Counted from the first letter of the stretch, positions 17,080-25,274 are shown. The stretch is DNA of 38,916 nt from Bacteroidota bacterium (GCA_024278565.1 JAJRSY010000107.1:1-38916), one strand, 5' to 3'. Made by a program: numbers and translations. The notes: generated by a model not told the origin, from the sequence alone.

Positions 17080-17463
17080 ATGAAAAAATTAGTTTTAACA
17101 GCTGTAACAATAGTACTTGTATCATTTACAGGATTTTCACAAAAACTTAATAAAGAAACCCTTTGTAAGAAATGGCACCTCGAAAAATATGAAATAATAT
17201 GGGTAGATTATGAACCCGAAGAAAAAGAAAAGAACGATTATTTTTTGCTCAAGAACGATATGACTTACGTTAGTGTAGATGAAGGTGTAAGGTCAACAGG
17301 GAAATGGACCTATAATGATGATAAAGACTTTTTTACCCTGTTCAACAAAGAAGGAGAAGGTTTGAAAATCAAAGTTGATAGATTATCTACAGATAAAATG
17401 GTGGTCAATCTGGATATTAAAGAAATGAAAGGTGTGGACATTCATTATATAATGACGAAATAA
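17080..17463 (+). CDS. Small exported lipocalin-like protein
   Basis: A 127-residue precursor with a clear signal peptide (MKKLVLTAVTIVLVSFTGFS, cleavage near residue 21). The mature part is beta-rich: a KWHLEKYEI opening strand, DYFLLKNDMTYVSVDEG, then GKWTYNDDKDFFTLFNKEG. This is the pattern of the lipocalin-like family common in Bacteroidota secreted proteins. It begins 54 bases after the RND permease and its stop overlaps the start of the next gene by one base (TAATG), so the two are probably translated together. The ligand is unknown. Confidence 0.82.
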   Translation: MKKLVLTAVTIVLVSFTGFSQKLNKETLCKKWHLEKYEIIWVDYEPEEKEKNDYFLLKNDMTYVSVDEGVRSTGKWTYNDDKDFFTLFNKEGEGLKIKVDRLSTDKMVVNLDIKEMKGVDIHYIMTK

Positions 17464-18548
17464 TGGACAAAAAACCACATCGCATATTAGGCTACGACTT
17501 TGCCCGTGGCCTTGCCATTATCGGTATGGTACTTGTGAATTTTAAAGAAGTAATGGTAAAAGGGTCAGATGGGGTCTTGTTTCAATTGGTAGAATTGTTA
17601 TCTGGCAAAGCCTCTGCACTTTTTGTCGTGCTTGCTGGTGTAGGTATGACACTAATGTACCAAAGTGCAAAAGCAAAAAACGATGTCAATAAAATGAAGC
17701 AGCTAAAATTGACCATACTTAAAAGAGCTGCGTTCCTTTTCGTTGTAGGTCTGAGTTATTATTCCGTTTGGCCTGCTGATATTTTACATTATTACGGACT
17801 GTATTTATCAATTGGGGTTTTGTTTTTGTCAGTTTCCCGTAAATGGCTACTTATAATTAGTTCATTTCTGATTACAAGCTATTCAGCATTAATGCTGTTT
17901 TATAATTACGAAACAGGTTGGGATTGGAAAACACTTGAGTATACAGACTTTTTCACAGTAACCGGTTTTTTGCGCAACCTCTTTCTTAATGGTTTTCATC
18001 CCGTACTACCTTGGATAGCCTTTTTGATAACCGGTATTTGGGTAGGCAGAATAAATTTTAATGACAATACAAAAAGAAAACGTATTACGGTAATATCACT
18101 TCTAGTGTTTGTTGCATTTCAAAGTGTTTCAATATTATCGATCAAGTCGCTAGGGCAGTTATCCCCAACAGGGGCAATTAAAATTGAATACCTGTTCGGT
18201 ACGATGCCGATGCCCCCAATGTTCTTTTATATGATTACCGCTTCGGGCCTGGCAGTATTTGTTATTTCGACATCAATATATTTTTGCAATAAATTATCGC
18301 ATACGATTTTTGTAAAGCAGATGATAAGCACAGGGCAACTTGCATTGAGCAATTACCTCTTTCACGTAATTTTTGGAATGCTTTCAATTGAACTGTTTTT
18401 TGGAAAATTGGAGCATGCCTTTTCAATAGAATTTGTTATTGTTTATGCGATTGTCTTTAGCGCCCTAATGGTTATTTTTTCCCATTTATGGTGCAAAAGA
18501 TTCAAAAAAGGACCATTAGAATCCTTAATGCGGAAAATCACATCATAA
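17463..18548 (+). CDS. DUF418/DUF1624-like multi-pass membrane protein
   Basis: A 361-residue integral membrane protein with about nine to ten hydrophobic segments. The opening HRILGYDFARGLAIIGMVLVNF is the hallmark of the heparan-alpha-glucosaminide N-acetyltransferase-like/DUF418 group of membrane acyl-transfer-type proteins. The C-terminal part (GQLALSNYLFHVIFGML) matches the DUF418 end. The actual substrate is unknown. The ATG overlaps the stop of the lipocalin-like gene by one base. Co-transcription with the upstream efflux operon is possible because only 54 bases separate that operon from the pair. Confidence 0.85.
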   Translation: MDKKPHRILGYDFARGLAIIGMVLVNFKEVMVKGSDGVLFQLVELLSGKASALFVVLAGVGMTLMYQSAKAKNDVNKMKQLKLTILKRAAFLFVVGLSYYSVWPADILHYYGLYLSIGVLFLSVSRKWLLIISSFLITSYSALMLFYNYETGWDWKTLEYTDFFTVTGFLRNLFLNGFHPVLPWIAFLITGIWVGRINFNDNTKRKRITVISLLVFVAFQSVSILSIKSLGQLSPTGAIKIEYLFGTMPMPPMFFYMITASGLAVFVISTSIYFCNKLSHTIFVKQMISTGQLALSNYLFHVIFGMLSIELFFGKLEHAFSIEFVIVYAIVFSALMVIFSHLWCKRFKKGPLESLMRKITS

Positions 18549-18661
18549 CTACGGAAATATTTTTTATTAACTTACATTGTTGTCCGAATGAACTACCCCG
18601 TAGGGCTTCGGATCTACTGGCTCACCTGCCAAATGGTATGGCAAGCAAGATAGTGGTAAAT

Positions 18662-19321
18662 CTAGACCTTGTCTTCCAACCACTTTTTGAAAGACGCAAG
18701 GTTTTGTGGGGAAACACCATGGCCAACGGGGAATTCCTCATAAATATGGTCAATTCCAAGATTTTCTAAAAAACCGGGGATCCTTTGCGCCCATTCAGGC
18801 GGAATTACCTGATCTACCTGCCCATGCGAGGCATATATTTTAAGGTTTTCATGATTTTTTTTATCGTATCCATCTTCAAGAATACCTTCGTTGATATACC
18901 CGCTCAAGGCAATAACGTTCTTTATTTTTTCAGGATACGAAAGCGCAACCGCATAACTTAAGACAGTACCTTGGCTGAACCCGAGCAATGTAATGTTTTC
19001 GGTATCGAGACTATATGCTTTACATGCCTCATCGATAAACACCGAAATTTTATCCCTTGACAGTTTTGCTTGCTCATCATCGCTCCATTTACCGTGTTCA
19101 GCATCAAAATTGATGGTGTACCAAGCGTTGCCAAAGGGCTGCATGGGGTAGGGGGCACGAACCGAAATGATACAAAACGTTTCTTGAAGCTCTGGTGCAA
19201 ATGAAAAAAGATCTTCTTCATTGCTGCCATAGCCGTGAAACATAAAGAGCACGGGTGGTTTTCCTTCTTTTAATACGGAAGGTCTGATCAAGTGTTCTAA
19301 AGATAAGGGTGCGGTTGTCAT
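18662..19321 (-). CDS. Alpha/beta hydrolase, phospholipase/carboxylesterase family
   Basis: A 219-residue serine hydrolase of the cytoplasmic carboxylesterase group (YpfH-like). The catalytic triad is visible: Ser116 in LLGFSQGTV, Asp170 in SHGQVDQVIP and His201 in FPVGHGVSP. The oxyanion strand FMFHGYGSNEEDL (27-39) fits too. There is no signal peptide. Likely substrates are short-chain esters or acyl-thioesters, but the sequence does not settle this. The DUF4870 gene ends 6 bases upstream of its start, so both probably form one transcript. Confidence 0.92.
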   Translation of the reverse strand: MTTAPLSLEHLIRPSVLKEGKPPVLFMFHGYGSNEEDLFSFAPELQETFCIISVRAPYPMQPFGNAWYTINFDAEHGKWSDDEQAKLSRDKISVFIDEACKAYSLDTENITLLGFSQGTVLSYAVALSYPEKIKNVIALSGYINEGILEDGYDKKNHENLKIYASHGQVDQVIPPEWAQRIPGFLENLGIDHIYEEFPVGHGVSPQNLASFKKWLEDKV

Positions 19322-19327
19322 AGTATT

Positions 19328-19651
19328 TTACTGGATAAATGTAAACCATTTTTGAAAATAAGGACCGAGTACCGGCACTGAATTTTTTTTCTCTGTCAGG
19401 GCGCCAATAAAACCGTACCCCCATAAAACAAGGTAAAAAACATAAAGACCGTACCACGCATATTCGTTGTACCACTGACTTAAGAACAGTGCAAAACCTA
19501 AAAAACAGAGGTGCAGACCAAATGCCTGCCTTGTATGAAAACGGCCGAAATCATTTTTGGTCTCCATATTCATGCTTAGGGCGATCAATGCGCCAACCAA
19601 CGTCATATACGCGATCATCGCCGTGGTTTTCCCTTTTTTTTCAATACTCAT
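19328..19651 (-). CDS. DUF4870-type small membrane protein
   Basis: A 107-residue membrane protein with three to four hydrophobic segments. It has the DUF4870/Tic20-like pattern: GKTTAMIAYMTLVGALIALSMN, then NDFGRFHTRQAFGLHL, and a closing glycine-rich helix with PVLGPYFQ. Function is unknown. It is a paralogue of the neighbouring frameshifted gene at 19737-20059 and shows what the intact length should be. It is followed after 6 bases by the esterase. Confidence 0.82.
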   Translation of the reverse strand: MSIEKKGKTTAMIAYMTLVGALIALSMNMETKNDFGRFHTRQAFGLHLCFLGFALFLSQWYNEYAWYGLYVFYLVLWGYGFIGALTEKKNSVPVLGPYFQKWFTFIQ

Positions 19652-19686
19652 GGATCAAAAGTAGGTGAACCAAACATTTTGGGCAA

Positions 19687-19717
19687 AAAAAAGAGACCCG
19701 AATAGAGCCTCTTTTTT
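19687..19717 (-). terminator. Probable terminator after the frameshifted DUF4870 gene
   Basis: On the minus strand AAAAAAGAG (717-709) pairs with CTCTTTTTT (95-87) around a 13-base loop and ends in a T run. It lies 20 bases past the stop at 19737. The stem is short and AT-rich, so strength is uncertain. Confidence 0.5.
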
Positions 19718-19736
19718 ATATAATCTGGGTTAACGA

Positions 19737-20059
19737 TTATTTACCGCCACCCATTGTACCAATAACCGGTAATGGCTCTGCCTTTCCGTTAACTGCGTTT
19801 ATAACACCCAGTACCATCAGTAACAGTGGTATATAACCCAGAAAGCTAAGGAAGCCTATCCCAGTTGCCAAAACCAATACATATGTAGCAATGGATATTA
19901 TTATTCCAAGAATAAAAATGCGAAGTGATTGACCTATATGAAACTTGGCAAATTCGTTATTCTTGTCTTTGTTCATAAAGTAGGCAACTATCAACCTATC
20001 AGGGTTATGTAACTGATAATGGCCATTGTTTTTCCTTCGTCAATTGTACTTTGATTCAT
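19737..20059 (-). pseudogene. DUF4870-type membrane protein gene with a one-base frameshift
   Basis: Reading from ATG 20059 gives MNQSTIDEGKTMAIISYITL followed by Ile-Gly and then TGA at about 19995. Inserting a single T there restores ...ITLIG-LIVAYFMNKDKNNE, which runs to the stop at 19737. The joined product would be 107 residues, exactly the length of the intact neighbour at 19328-19651, and aligns with it from GKT onward (GKTTAMIAYMTLVGALIALSMN). The membrane segments lie downstream of the break. An 85-residue product from a TTG at 19994 is possible but would lack the N-terminus. Causes could be a sequencing error in the GGTTGATAG context, a real recent mutation, or frameshifting during translation. 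Confidence 0.75.
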
Positions 20060-20109
20060 AATTATTAATTTTTAAATGGTTGTTATTGTAATATACAACT
20101 GAAATTTAG

Positions 20110-21363
20110 TCAAATTAGTACTTGGTTGTTGCCAATAACGCCATAAACTTCACCTTTAAGGGCTTTTTTAAGGAAAACGCTATTTTTTGAGGTGGAAGAT
20201 ATATGGTTTTGGTAGAAAGTGTATTTTTTTTCAGGGTCGAAAAGTGTGAAACATGCCTTTTCGCCTTTTTTAATGATTGGGGTTTTCAACTGGTACCGTT
20301 CCCTTCCCTTGGTCAATAGGCTTATTGTAGTTTCCAAGTCAAAGAGTTGGTTAAGAGTTCCGAAAGCACTTTCCAATCCTATTGTACCGTAGGTGGCCTT
20401 ATCGAATTCCACCCGTTTTTCCTCAATGTTCATGGGGGTGTGGTCTGAGGTTATAAAATCTATTGTTCCGCCTATTACCCCTTTTAGCAGGGCTTTTGTG
20501 TCTTCTTTGGTACGTAGGGGGGGCATTAGCTTGAAATCGGTCTCAAACTCCCCTAGGTCCTCGTCGTTAAAATATAGGTTGTGCAGGGCTACGCTACAAC
20601 TTATATCCAATCCTTTTTTCTTGGCCTCGGAAATCAGTTTTACCGATTTTGCGGTTGATAGGGTGGGTATATGTAACTTTCCACCGGTATATTCCAAAAT
20701 GAACAGGTCTCTTGCTATCTGGAGTTCTTCCGCAAGAGCGGGAATTCCTTTCAATCCCATTTTTGTTGAAACTTCACCCTCATTAACTACGCCCTTTCCA
20801 GCAATTTGGGCATCCAACGGAAAAGAATGTACCAGCCCGTCAAAGCTTTGGGCGTACTGCAAAGCAATTTTAAGAAGATTGGAATTTCCGATCGGGCGTT
20901 TGTAATCGTAAAAACCGACCGCCCCTGCATTTTTCATATCGTAGAGTTCGGCCAAACCCCTTCCTTCACTTTTTACAGTTAATGTGCCTAGGGGGTAGAG
21001 GTTGGTTGCATGGCCCTTAGCTGCATTTTTCAGAAATACAATATCAGAACTGCTATCTGGCACTGGGTACGAGTTGGGGTTCAGTACAATATCGGTAAAC
21101 CCACTTTTGGTGGCGGTCAGCAGTCCGTTTGAAATAGTTTCCCGCTCTTCAAAGCCCGGCTCGCCAAAACTAATACTGCTATCAAACCAACCCACCGATA
21201 TATGAAGGTTTTTGAAATCGACGATTTGGGTTTTGCCCTTTGGCGTTATTTTAGTTGCTATGGTATCGATGATGCCATTTTTAATGAGGATATCACGTTT
21301 TTTAAAATGCAGGGCCTTGTTGTTGGCATCTATAATTCTGGCAGCTTTTATGAGTACGTTCAT
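20110..21363 (-). CDS. Dihydroorotase-like protein with lost metal ligands
   Basis: A 417-residue amidohydrolase-fold protein, the length of type I dihydroorotase, starting at ATG 21363 (MNVLIKAARIID). The fold markers are clear: GEPGFEERETISNG (67-80), Asp153, His179, His231 and SDHTP (306-310). However the metal-binding Asp-x-His-x-His after strand 1 reads Asp61-Ser-Ser-Ile-Ser65, and the HxxHxST motif reads HIPTLST. The first zinc site is therefore gone, and dihydroorotase activity is unlikely. Known inactive homologues (PyrC' of Pseudomonas) act as structural partners of aspartate transcarbamoylase, and this could be similar. The start overlaps the stop of the BatA-type gene by four bases (ATGA), so the two are translationally coupled. 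Confidence 0.85.
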   Translation of the reverse strand: MNVLIKAARIIDANNKALHFKKRDILIKNGIIDTIATKITPKGKTQIVDFKNLHISVGWFDSSISFGEPGFEERETISNGLLTATKSGFTDIVLNPNSYPVPDSSSDIVFLKNAAKGHATNLYPLGTLTVKSEGRGLAELYDMKNAGAVGFYDYKRPIGNSNLLKIALQYAQSFDGLVHSFPLDAQIAGKGVVNEGEVSTKMGLKGIPALAEELQIARDLFILEYTGGKLHIPTLSTAKSVKLISEAKKKGLDISCSVALHNLYFNDEDLGEFETDFKLMPPLRTKEDTKALLKGVIGGTIDFITSDHTPMNIEEKRVEFDKATYGTIGLESAFGTLNQLFDLETTISLLTKGRERYQLKTPIIKKGEKACFTLFDPEKKYTFYQNHISSTSKNSVFLKKALKGEVYGVIGNNQVLI

Positions 21364-23282
21364 TTTATAAATTTTTGTATCAGCACTTCGGTCACCATAA
21401 ACAACACCGCTAAAATAACAAACCATTTCCAAAGCTCGTTTACAGTAGCGTCTTTTTGCAAGTTCTGAAATAGCGATGCTATCGTTTTTTCTGAGTTATA
21501 TGCGCTTAAAGATTCCATATTCATATAGTTCAGTCGGCTTTCAGCCCTTGGGTAATTGAAACTTAAATTTTTCAATACGGTTTTATCGTCCTTAACACTG
21601 TATACTCCATCAGAAGTTGGGTGTTCATAGAATGTCAACGAAGTCTTGTTTGAAAATGATCGTTGTTGGGGAATAAATTCATAATCACCTCTAACGACTT
21701 TTAGAATATGGTCTTTTGCCAGTTTAATGGGAATTTCAATTTTTGCCATACTACCCAGAAGCGTATAAAGTTCTGGTAATTTAAGGCTGTTCATGCCCAT
21801 ATTGTAAAAAGTAGGTACGATCAACGGAGAATTTTTGAAATTAGAATTTTTACTGGAAATGGATGCCGTGAAGATAAAGACCTGATCCGAACCAAAAAGA
21901 AACTGACTTTTATTCTGAAACGACAGCATGTTACGGGCGTTTGTTTTTGCCTTAAAGTAATGCAACACCTTAGGGTACTGAAAATTAACTACTTTTTTTT
22001 CAAACACATCTCTGAACAAGGGGTGCGAAAAAGAGATATCGGTAATCTGCTGTTCCTTGTTAAAACCTTGTGTATACGTTGTTGAAAAGTAATTCGATAG
22101 CAATTGATTGTACGAATCGAGATCTATTTTTACGGCAGGTACGATTACTAGACTGCCCCCATTATCAGTGAATGACTTGAGATTGGTTGACAAAGCAGTG
22201 GGTATGGTTTCCAGTTCATTTAAAACAATCAGGTTTTGATCGTTCAAAGTGCTATAGTTTAAATTAGTAAGGGTGTTGGCAGAGAATTGAAACTCATCTT
22301 GAGTGAAAATACGTTTTAAATAGGTACTATTGGCAGTGCCAATAGCGCGGACTTTTATTTTGTCTTTCGCATCAATGTTAAAGTAGAGCTGGTTGTCATA
22401 GGTGAGGCCCCCGTCCAATATTTCAATTTTGCCTTTGATTACTTCATTTTTGGGCAGTGTAAAATTGACCTTTGCTTTTTTGTTCTTATTAAATGAAGCT
22501 GCTGTTTTTGCTATCAGTTTTTCAGCATTAAAGAGAGAAACAGGTATGCTTTCAATAGTGAAACTGCTCGAGAGCAATGCAGTAAGCTCAATATTGTCTG
22601 AGCCACTGTTGTTTATGAAAACAGAATCTAAAGAGACATTCTCTGAATTCTGAGAATCGAGGAGAACTAAGTGTTTTTTAACCGTACTGATCGAATCAAT
22701 TGTCTTAGATGCCATACGTTGCTGAAAATCAGAAATGACCACTGTATTTTTGAACGTATTTTCCTCAGAGGTGTAGAGCGCATTTGCTTTGAGATATATC
22801 TCGTTCAATTTCAGTTGCTTTTCTGTATAATCAAGCGTTAAAAGATCGTTCTGAACATCTTTTAAAGTAACTTCATTAAACACCTTTGTATTGGTGAATA
22901 GACTGAATGTTTGGTTTTTGGGCAGTTCTTTTATGAGGTTTTGAACAGCATCATCAAGCAGGGTGGTGTTTTCTGTTTTGGCCTGCATACTAAACGAATT
23001 ATCTAGGTAAATAACGGTTTCTTTTTCTTGAAGTGCTGATTTATTGGCAAAAAAAGGCTGGGCAAAGGCGATTATCAGGGCAGTGAGCAATAGCATTCTT
23101 GTGAAAAGCAATAGCCATTTTTTTAAGCTATTGCTACGTCGTGATTCAGCTACTACTTTCTGTAAGAGCTTTACATTGGTGAAAGGGGTTTTCTTAAACT
23201 TTCGAAGTTGAAAAAGATGAATGAAAAGAGGAATCAGTAGAAGAAATAAGGCCCAAAGTAGTTCTGGATATTTAAACTGCAT
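21360..23282 (-). CDS. BatA-domain / von Willebrand-type membrane protein
   Basis: A 640-residue membrane protein of a type common in Bacteroidota. The N-terminal BatA domain has FKYPELLWALFLLLIPLFIHLFQ-type helix 1 (about residues 8-25) and helix 2 (about 56-76). It is followed by a vWA-like domain with the start of a MIDAS motif, YLDNSFSM (Asp94, Ser96, Ser98). A large periplasmic region follows, and a last helix near the C-terminus (about 617-634) anchors the chain. Related proteins occur in aerotolerance (Bat) loci, but no MoxR or other bat gene is present here. Its stop overlaps the dihydroorotase-like start, and a TATATTTG element precedes it, so it probably leads this operon. Confidence 0.88.
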   Translation of the reverse strand: MQFKYPELLWALFLLLIPLFIHLFQLRKFKKTPFTNVKLLQKVVAESRRSNSLKKWLLLFTRMLLLTALIIAFAQPFFANKSALQEKETVIYLDNSFSMQAKTENTTLLDDAVQNLIKELPKNQTFSLFTNTKVFNEVTLKDVQNDLLTLDYTEKQLKLNEIYLKANALYTSEENTFKNTVVISDFQQRMASKTIDSISTVKKHLVLLDSQNSENVSLDSVFINNSGSDNIELTALLSSSFTIESIPVSLFNAEKLIAKTAASFNKNKKAKVNFTLPKNEVIKGKIEILDGGLTYDNQLYFNIDAKDKIKVRAIGTANSTYLKRIFTQDEFQFSANTLTNLNYSTLNDQNLIVLNELETIPTALSTNLKSFTDNGGSLVIVPAVKIDLDSYNQLLSNYFSTTYTQGFNKEQQITDISFSHPLFRDVFEKKVVNFQYPKVLHYFKAKTNARNMLSFQNKSQFLFGSDQVFIFTASISSKNSNFKNSPLIVPTFYNMGMNSLKLPELYTLLGSMAKIEIPIKLAKDHILKVVRGDYEFIPQQRSFSNKTSLTFYEHPTSDGVYSVKDDKTVLKNLSFNYPRAESRLNYMNMESLSAYNSEKTIASLFQNLQKDATVNELWKWFVILAVLFMVTEVLIQKFIK

Positions 23283-23299
23283 TCCCGATTTTGGTTTGG

Positions 23300-23307
23300 C
23301 AAATATA
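23300..23307 (-). promoter_or_regulatory. Putative -7 element for the BatA-type operon
   Basis: TATATTTG on the minus strand, fitting TAnnTTTG, 17 bases before the ATG at 23282. No good -33 TTTG is seen at 19-21 bases. Confidence 0.45.
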
Positions 23308-23367
23308 ACTAAAAAAAGATGTAAGACTATCGTGTTTTTAGAGCAATGATAAAAAGTTTAACCGAGT

Positions 23368-24375
23368 TCAACAAAAAAAGAAATAGTTGGTATCGTGGTT
23401 TTTGTTCAAGTTTGAACAGTAATCTTGAATCATTGTTTGTTCCTCTGGGTTGGCCACGGTTATTATGCTTTGAGGGCTATTCAATTGCTCTAAAAAAGTG
23501 TAGTGGAGCATTGGTTTTCCATAAATCTCTTTTCCTATTTTCTTTGGATTGTCACAGAGCCAATGAAAATCGATTTTTTCTTTCAATAAACCCTTGGCAA
23601 TAGTTTTGCCTTTATTTCCTGCGCCCCATACCACCAAAGCTCTATTAGGATCGAAATCAAGTTTCAAAAAATAACGGAGTTTGATGTCCAAGAAATAATT
23701 TTGGGCGTAATGCTCACTTGTACGTGAAGTACGGGTTACATAGTCGCGCCAATGGTGTAGTATTTGGGTACAGGGTATGCATTTTAACCCACGTTCATAA
23801 AAACGAAAAGCTAGGTCGTAATCTTCAGGATACCTGTTCGGTGAAAATGCCCCACAATTGTCAAGATCTTCTTTATGCACCATCCAGCAAGGGGAGGGAA
23901 TGACGCATTCTTTGTAAATTTCTGTAAAATTGCCCCCATCCTGAGTTAGTGTGTTCAACCACGTTTCATAACGTTTGTACCCGTTACCGATTCCTTTTTC
24001 GGAAAAATACCTGACTTGGCCGATGGCAATATGACCAGCACCCATTTTCAATAGTGAAGCGGCCATAACCTCTAATTTGTCGGGAGACATAATGTCATCA
24101 GAATCCATTCGGGTGATAAGATGCCCCTTGCTTCTGGCATAAGCCGAACGTAGCGCATCAATGATGCCGTTACCTTCGTTCTCAATTACTTTAATTCGTG
24201 GATCTTGCAGGGCATAAGTACACATCAGATTATAGCTGCTATCAGTAGAGTGGTCGTTTACTGCCAAAACCTCCCAACTTTCATAGCTTTGTGCCAATAT
24301 CGAGTCGATACACTCTGGCAGAAATACTGCTGTGTTTTTAAAAGGGATCAGAATACTGACCAAGGCGGTTTTCAT
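23368..24375 (-). CDS. Family 2 glycosyltransferase with C-terminal Rossmann-like domain
   Basis: A 335-residue GT-A fold glycosyltransferase. The start ATG at 24375 (MKTALVSILIPFKN) is favoured over an open extension to 24447. It shows the nucleotide-sugar motif VNDHSTDSS, the metal-binding RMDSDD and the acceptor-side RYPEDYDLAFR. After the catalytic domain comes a short domain with ALVVWGAGNKGKTIAKGL (about residue 247 on), a glycine-rich Rossmann start that resembles nucleotide-sugar or sugar-modifying domains. There is no membrane helix. The substrate is unknown. No polysaccharide cluster surrounds it, so it is an isolated glycosyltransferase. Confidence 0.9.
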   Translation of the reverse strand: MKTALVSILIPFKNTAVFLPECIDSILAQSYESWEVLAVNDHSTDSSYNLMCTYALQDPRIKVIENEGNGIIDALRSAYARSKGHLITRMDSDDIMSPDKLEVMAASLLKMGAGHIAIGQVRYFSEKGIGNGYKRYETWLNTLTQDGGNFTEIYKECVIPSPCWMVHKEDLDNCGAFSPNRYPEDYDLAFRFYERGLKCIPCTQILHHWRDYVTRTSRTSEHYAQNYFLDIKLRYFLKLDFDPNRALVVWGAGNKGKTIAKGLLKEKIDFHWLCDNPKKIGKEIYGKPMLHYTFLEQLNSPQSIITVANPEEQTMIQDYCSNLNKNHDTNYFFFC

Positions 24376-24478
24376 TGGGCACAAGTTACTACTATTGCAA
24401 TCAATTTTAAAAATTGGCAGAAGTTGGATATGGACAATAAAATTCAATAAAAGCCTTTAAAGAATAAAAAAAGCGTTC

Positions 24479-24486
24479 TATATTTG
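24479..24486 (+). promoter_or_regulatory. Promoter -7 element of the tRNA-Ser gene
   Basis: TATATTTG, a perfect TAnnTTTG, ends 10 bases before the first base of the tRNA. That position fits a transcription start a few bases upstream of the mature 5' end. Confidence 0.65.
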
Positions 24487-24496
24487 CACCCGCAAA

Positions 24497-24581
24497 GGAG
24501 AAATGGCAGAGTGGTCGAATGCACTAGTCTTGAAAACTAGCGAGGGTCACACCTCCGGGGGTTCGAATCCCTCTTTCTCCG
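24497..24581 (+). tRNA. tRNA-Ser (anticodon UGA)
   Basis: The acceptor stem GGAGAAA (24497-24503) pairs with TTTCTCC (24574-24580) and the discriminator base is G. The anticodon arm is CTAGT-CTTGAAA-ACTAG with anticodon TGA. A long variable arm follows, as expected for a class II serine tRNA, then the T loop TTCGAAT. CCA is not encoded. The total length of 85 bases fits tRNA-Ser. It decodes UCA and other UCN codons. Confidence 0.96.
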
Positions 24582-24603
24582 CAATCAAATGTGATTTTAG
24601 TGT

Positions 24604-24667
24604 TACATTTTTGGCATAAAAAAATCCACCGAGCGTGCTTGAGTGGATTTTTTTATGCCAAAATGTA
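24604..24667. terminator. Long inverted repeat downstream of tRNA-Ser, probable terminator
   Basis: Arms 24604-24629 and 24643-24667 are complementary over 25 bases with one bulged T, around a 13-base loop. A and T runs flank the GC part (TCCAC/GTGGA). It starts about 22 bases after the tRNA and would stop transcription in either direction. The arm length is unusual for a simple terminator. Confidence 0.7.
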
Positions 24668-24729
24668 TATCCTGTAAGAATATCTAAAATGGCATTTGCA
24701 GTATGTGGTAGTAAGGTATCAACGTAGTT

Positions 24730-24748
24730 AATCCCTCTTTCTCCGCAA
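24730..24748 (+). repeat. Second copy of the tRNA-Ser 3' end (19-bp direct repeat)
   Basis: Nineteen bases here are identical to 24566-24584, which is the end of the T loop, the T-stem 3' strand, the acceptor 3' strand, the discriminator and the following CAA. The spacing is 164 bases. Such 3'-end duplications are what tyrosine-recombinase integrases leave at tRNA attachment sites. The spacer holds only the long hairpin, so if it was an element it has been lost. Confidence 0.75.
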
Positions 24749-24776
24749 AAAACCCACGACAAAAGTTGTGTTTTTT

Positions 24777-25238
24777 TTAGTTCACCTCAATAAGTCTTAC
24801 GTCGAACACAAGTACAGAACCGCCGGGTATGCCCCTTGTATCAAAACTGCCATACCCTAAATGGGAAGGCACCAAAAGAATACCGTTGCCCCCTTCTTTG
24901 AAATAGGCAATACCTTCCGTCCAGCCTTTGATTACCTGTTGCAGCCCAAATGAAATGCCTTCGGCATCACTTTGGTCAAAGACACTTCCATCAGTATAAT
25001 AACCCTTATAGGCTACGGTGACATTTGAGTTTGCATTTGGCTGAACTCCAGTACCCAGCTCATCAATGACGTAATAAAGCCCCGTGCTGCTTCTTTGTGC
25101 GTTTAACCCATGGGTAGAAATATAGGTTGTGATTTCTTTTTCGTTCTGTTCGGTAAAATCTATGGGTTGATCGGTTTTCTTATCCGTATTGCAAGAATAG
25201 AAAAAAAGGAACAAAAAGGGCATCAAAGCGTATTTCAT
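24777..25238 (-). CDS. FKBP-type peptidyl-prolyl isomerase lipoprotein
   Basis: A 153-residue precursor with a lipoprotein signal (MKYALMPFLFLFFYSC, acylated Cys16). An FKBP domain covers roughly residues 55-153: VTVAYKGYYTDGSVFDQS, then FGLQQVIKGWTEGIAYFKEGG, LLVPSHLGYGS and a closing VLVFDVRLIEVN. These are the standard strands, and the active-site residues Tyr, Phe-Asp, Val-Ile and Trp are present, so it should catalyse proline isomerisation of envelope proteins. The protein would sit at the membrane facing the periplasm. The gene stands alone, with a TATATTTG element 28 bases upstream. Confidence 0.93.
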   Translation of the reverse strand: MKYALMPFLFLFFYSCNTDKKTDQPIDFTEQNEKEITTYISTHGLNAQRSSTGLYYVIDELGTGVQPNANSNVTVAYKGYYTDGSVFDQSDAEGISFGLQQVIKGWTEGIAYFKEGGNGILLVPSHLGYGSFDTRGIPGGSVLVFDVRLIEVN

Positions 25239-25266
25239 AATGTGTTTGGTATGTTTTTATAAAGAG

Positions 25267-25274
25267 CAAATATA
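25267..25274 (-). promoter_or_regulatory. Putative -7 element of the FKBP gene
   Basis: TATATTTG on the minus strand, matching TAnnTTTG, 28 bases before the ATG at 25238. The -33 box is not obvious. Confidence 0.5.

Noticed and set aside
18488..18769. 93-codon frame overlapping the end of the DUF418-like gene and the esterase gene
   Set aside because: It lies antisense to the esterase and out of frame with the membrane protein; both of those have clear families.
24547..24762. 71-codon frame antisense to tRNA-Ser with EKEGFEPP
   Set aside because: The EGFEPP peptide is the known artefact of translating the complement of a tRNA-Ser T arm. The frame spans the tRNA and hairpin.
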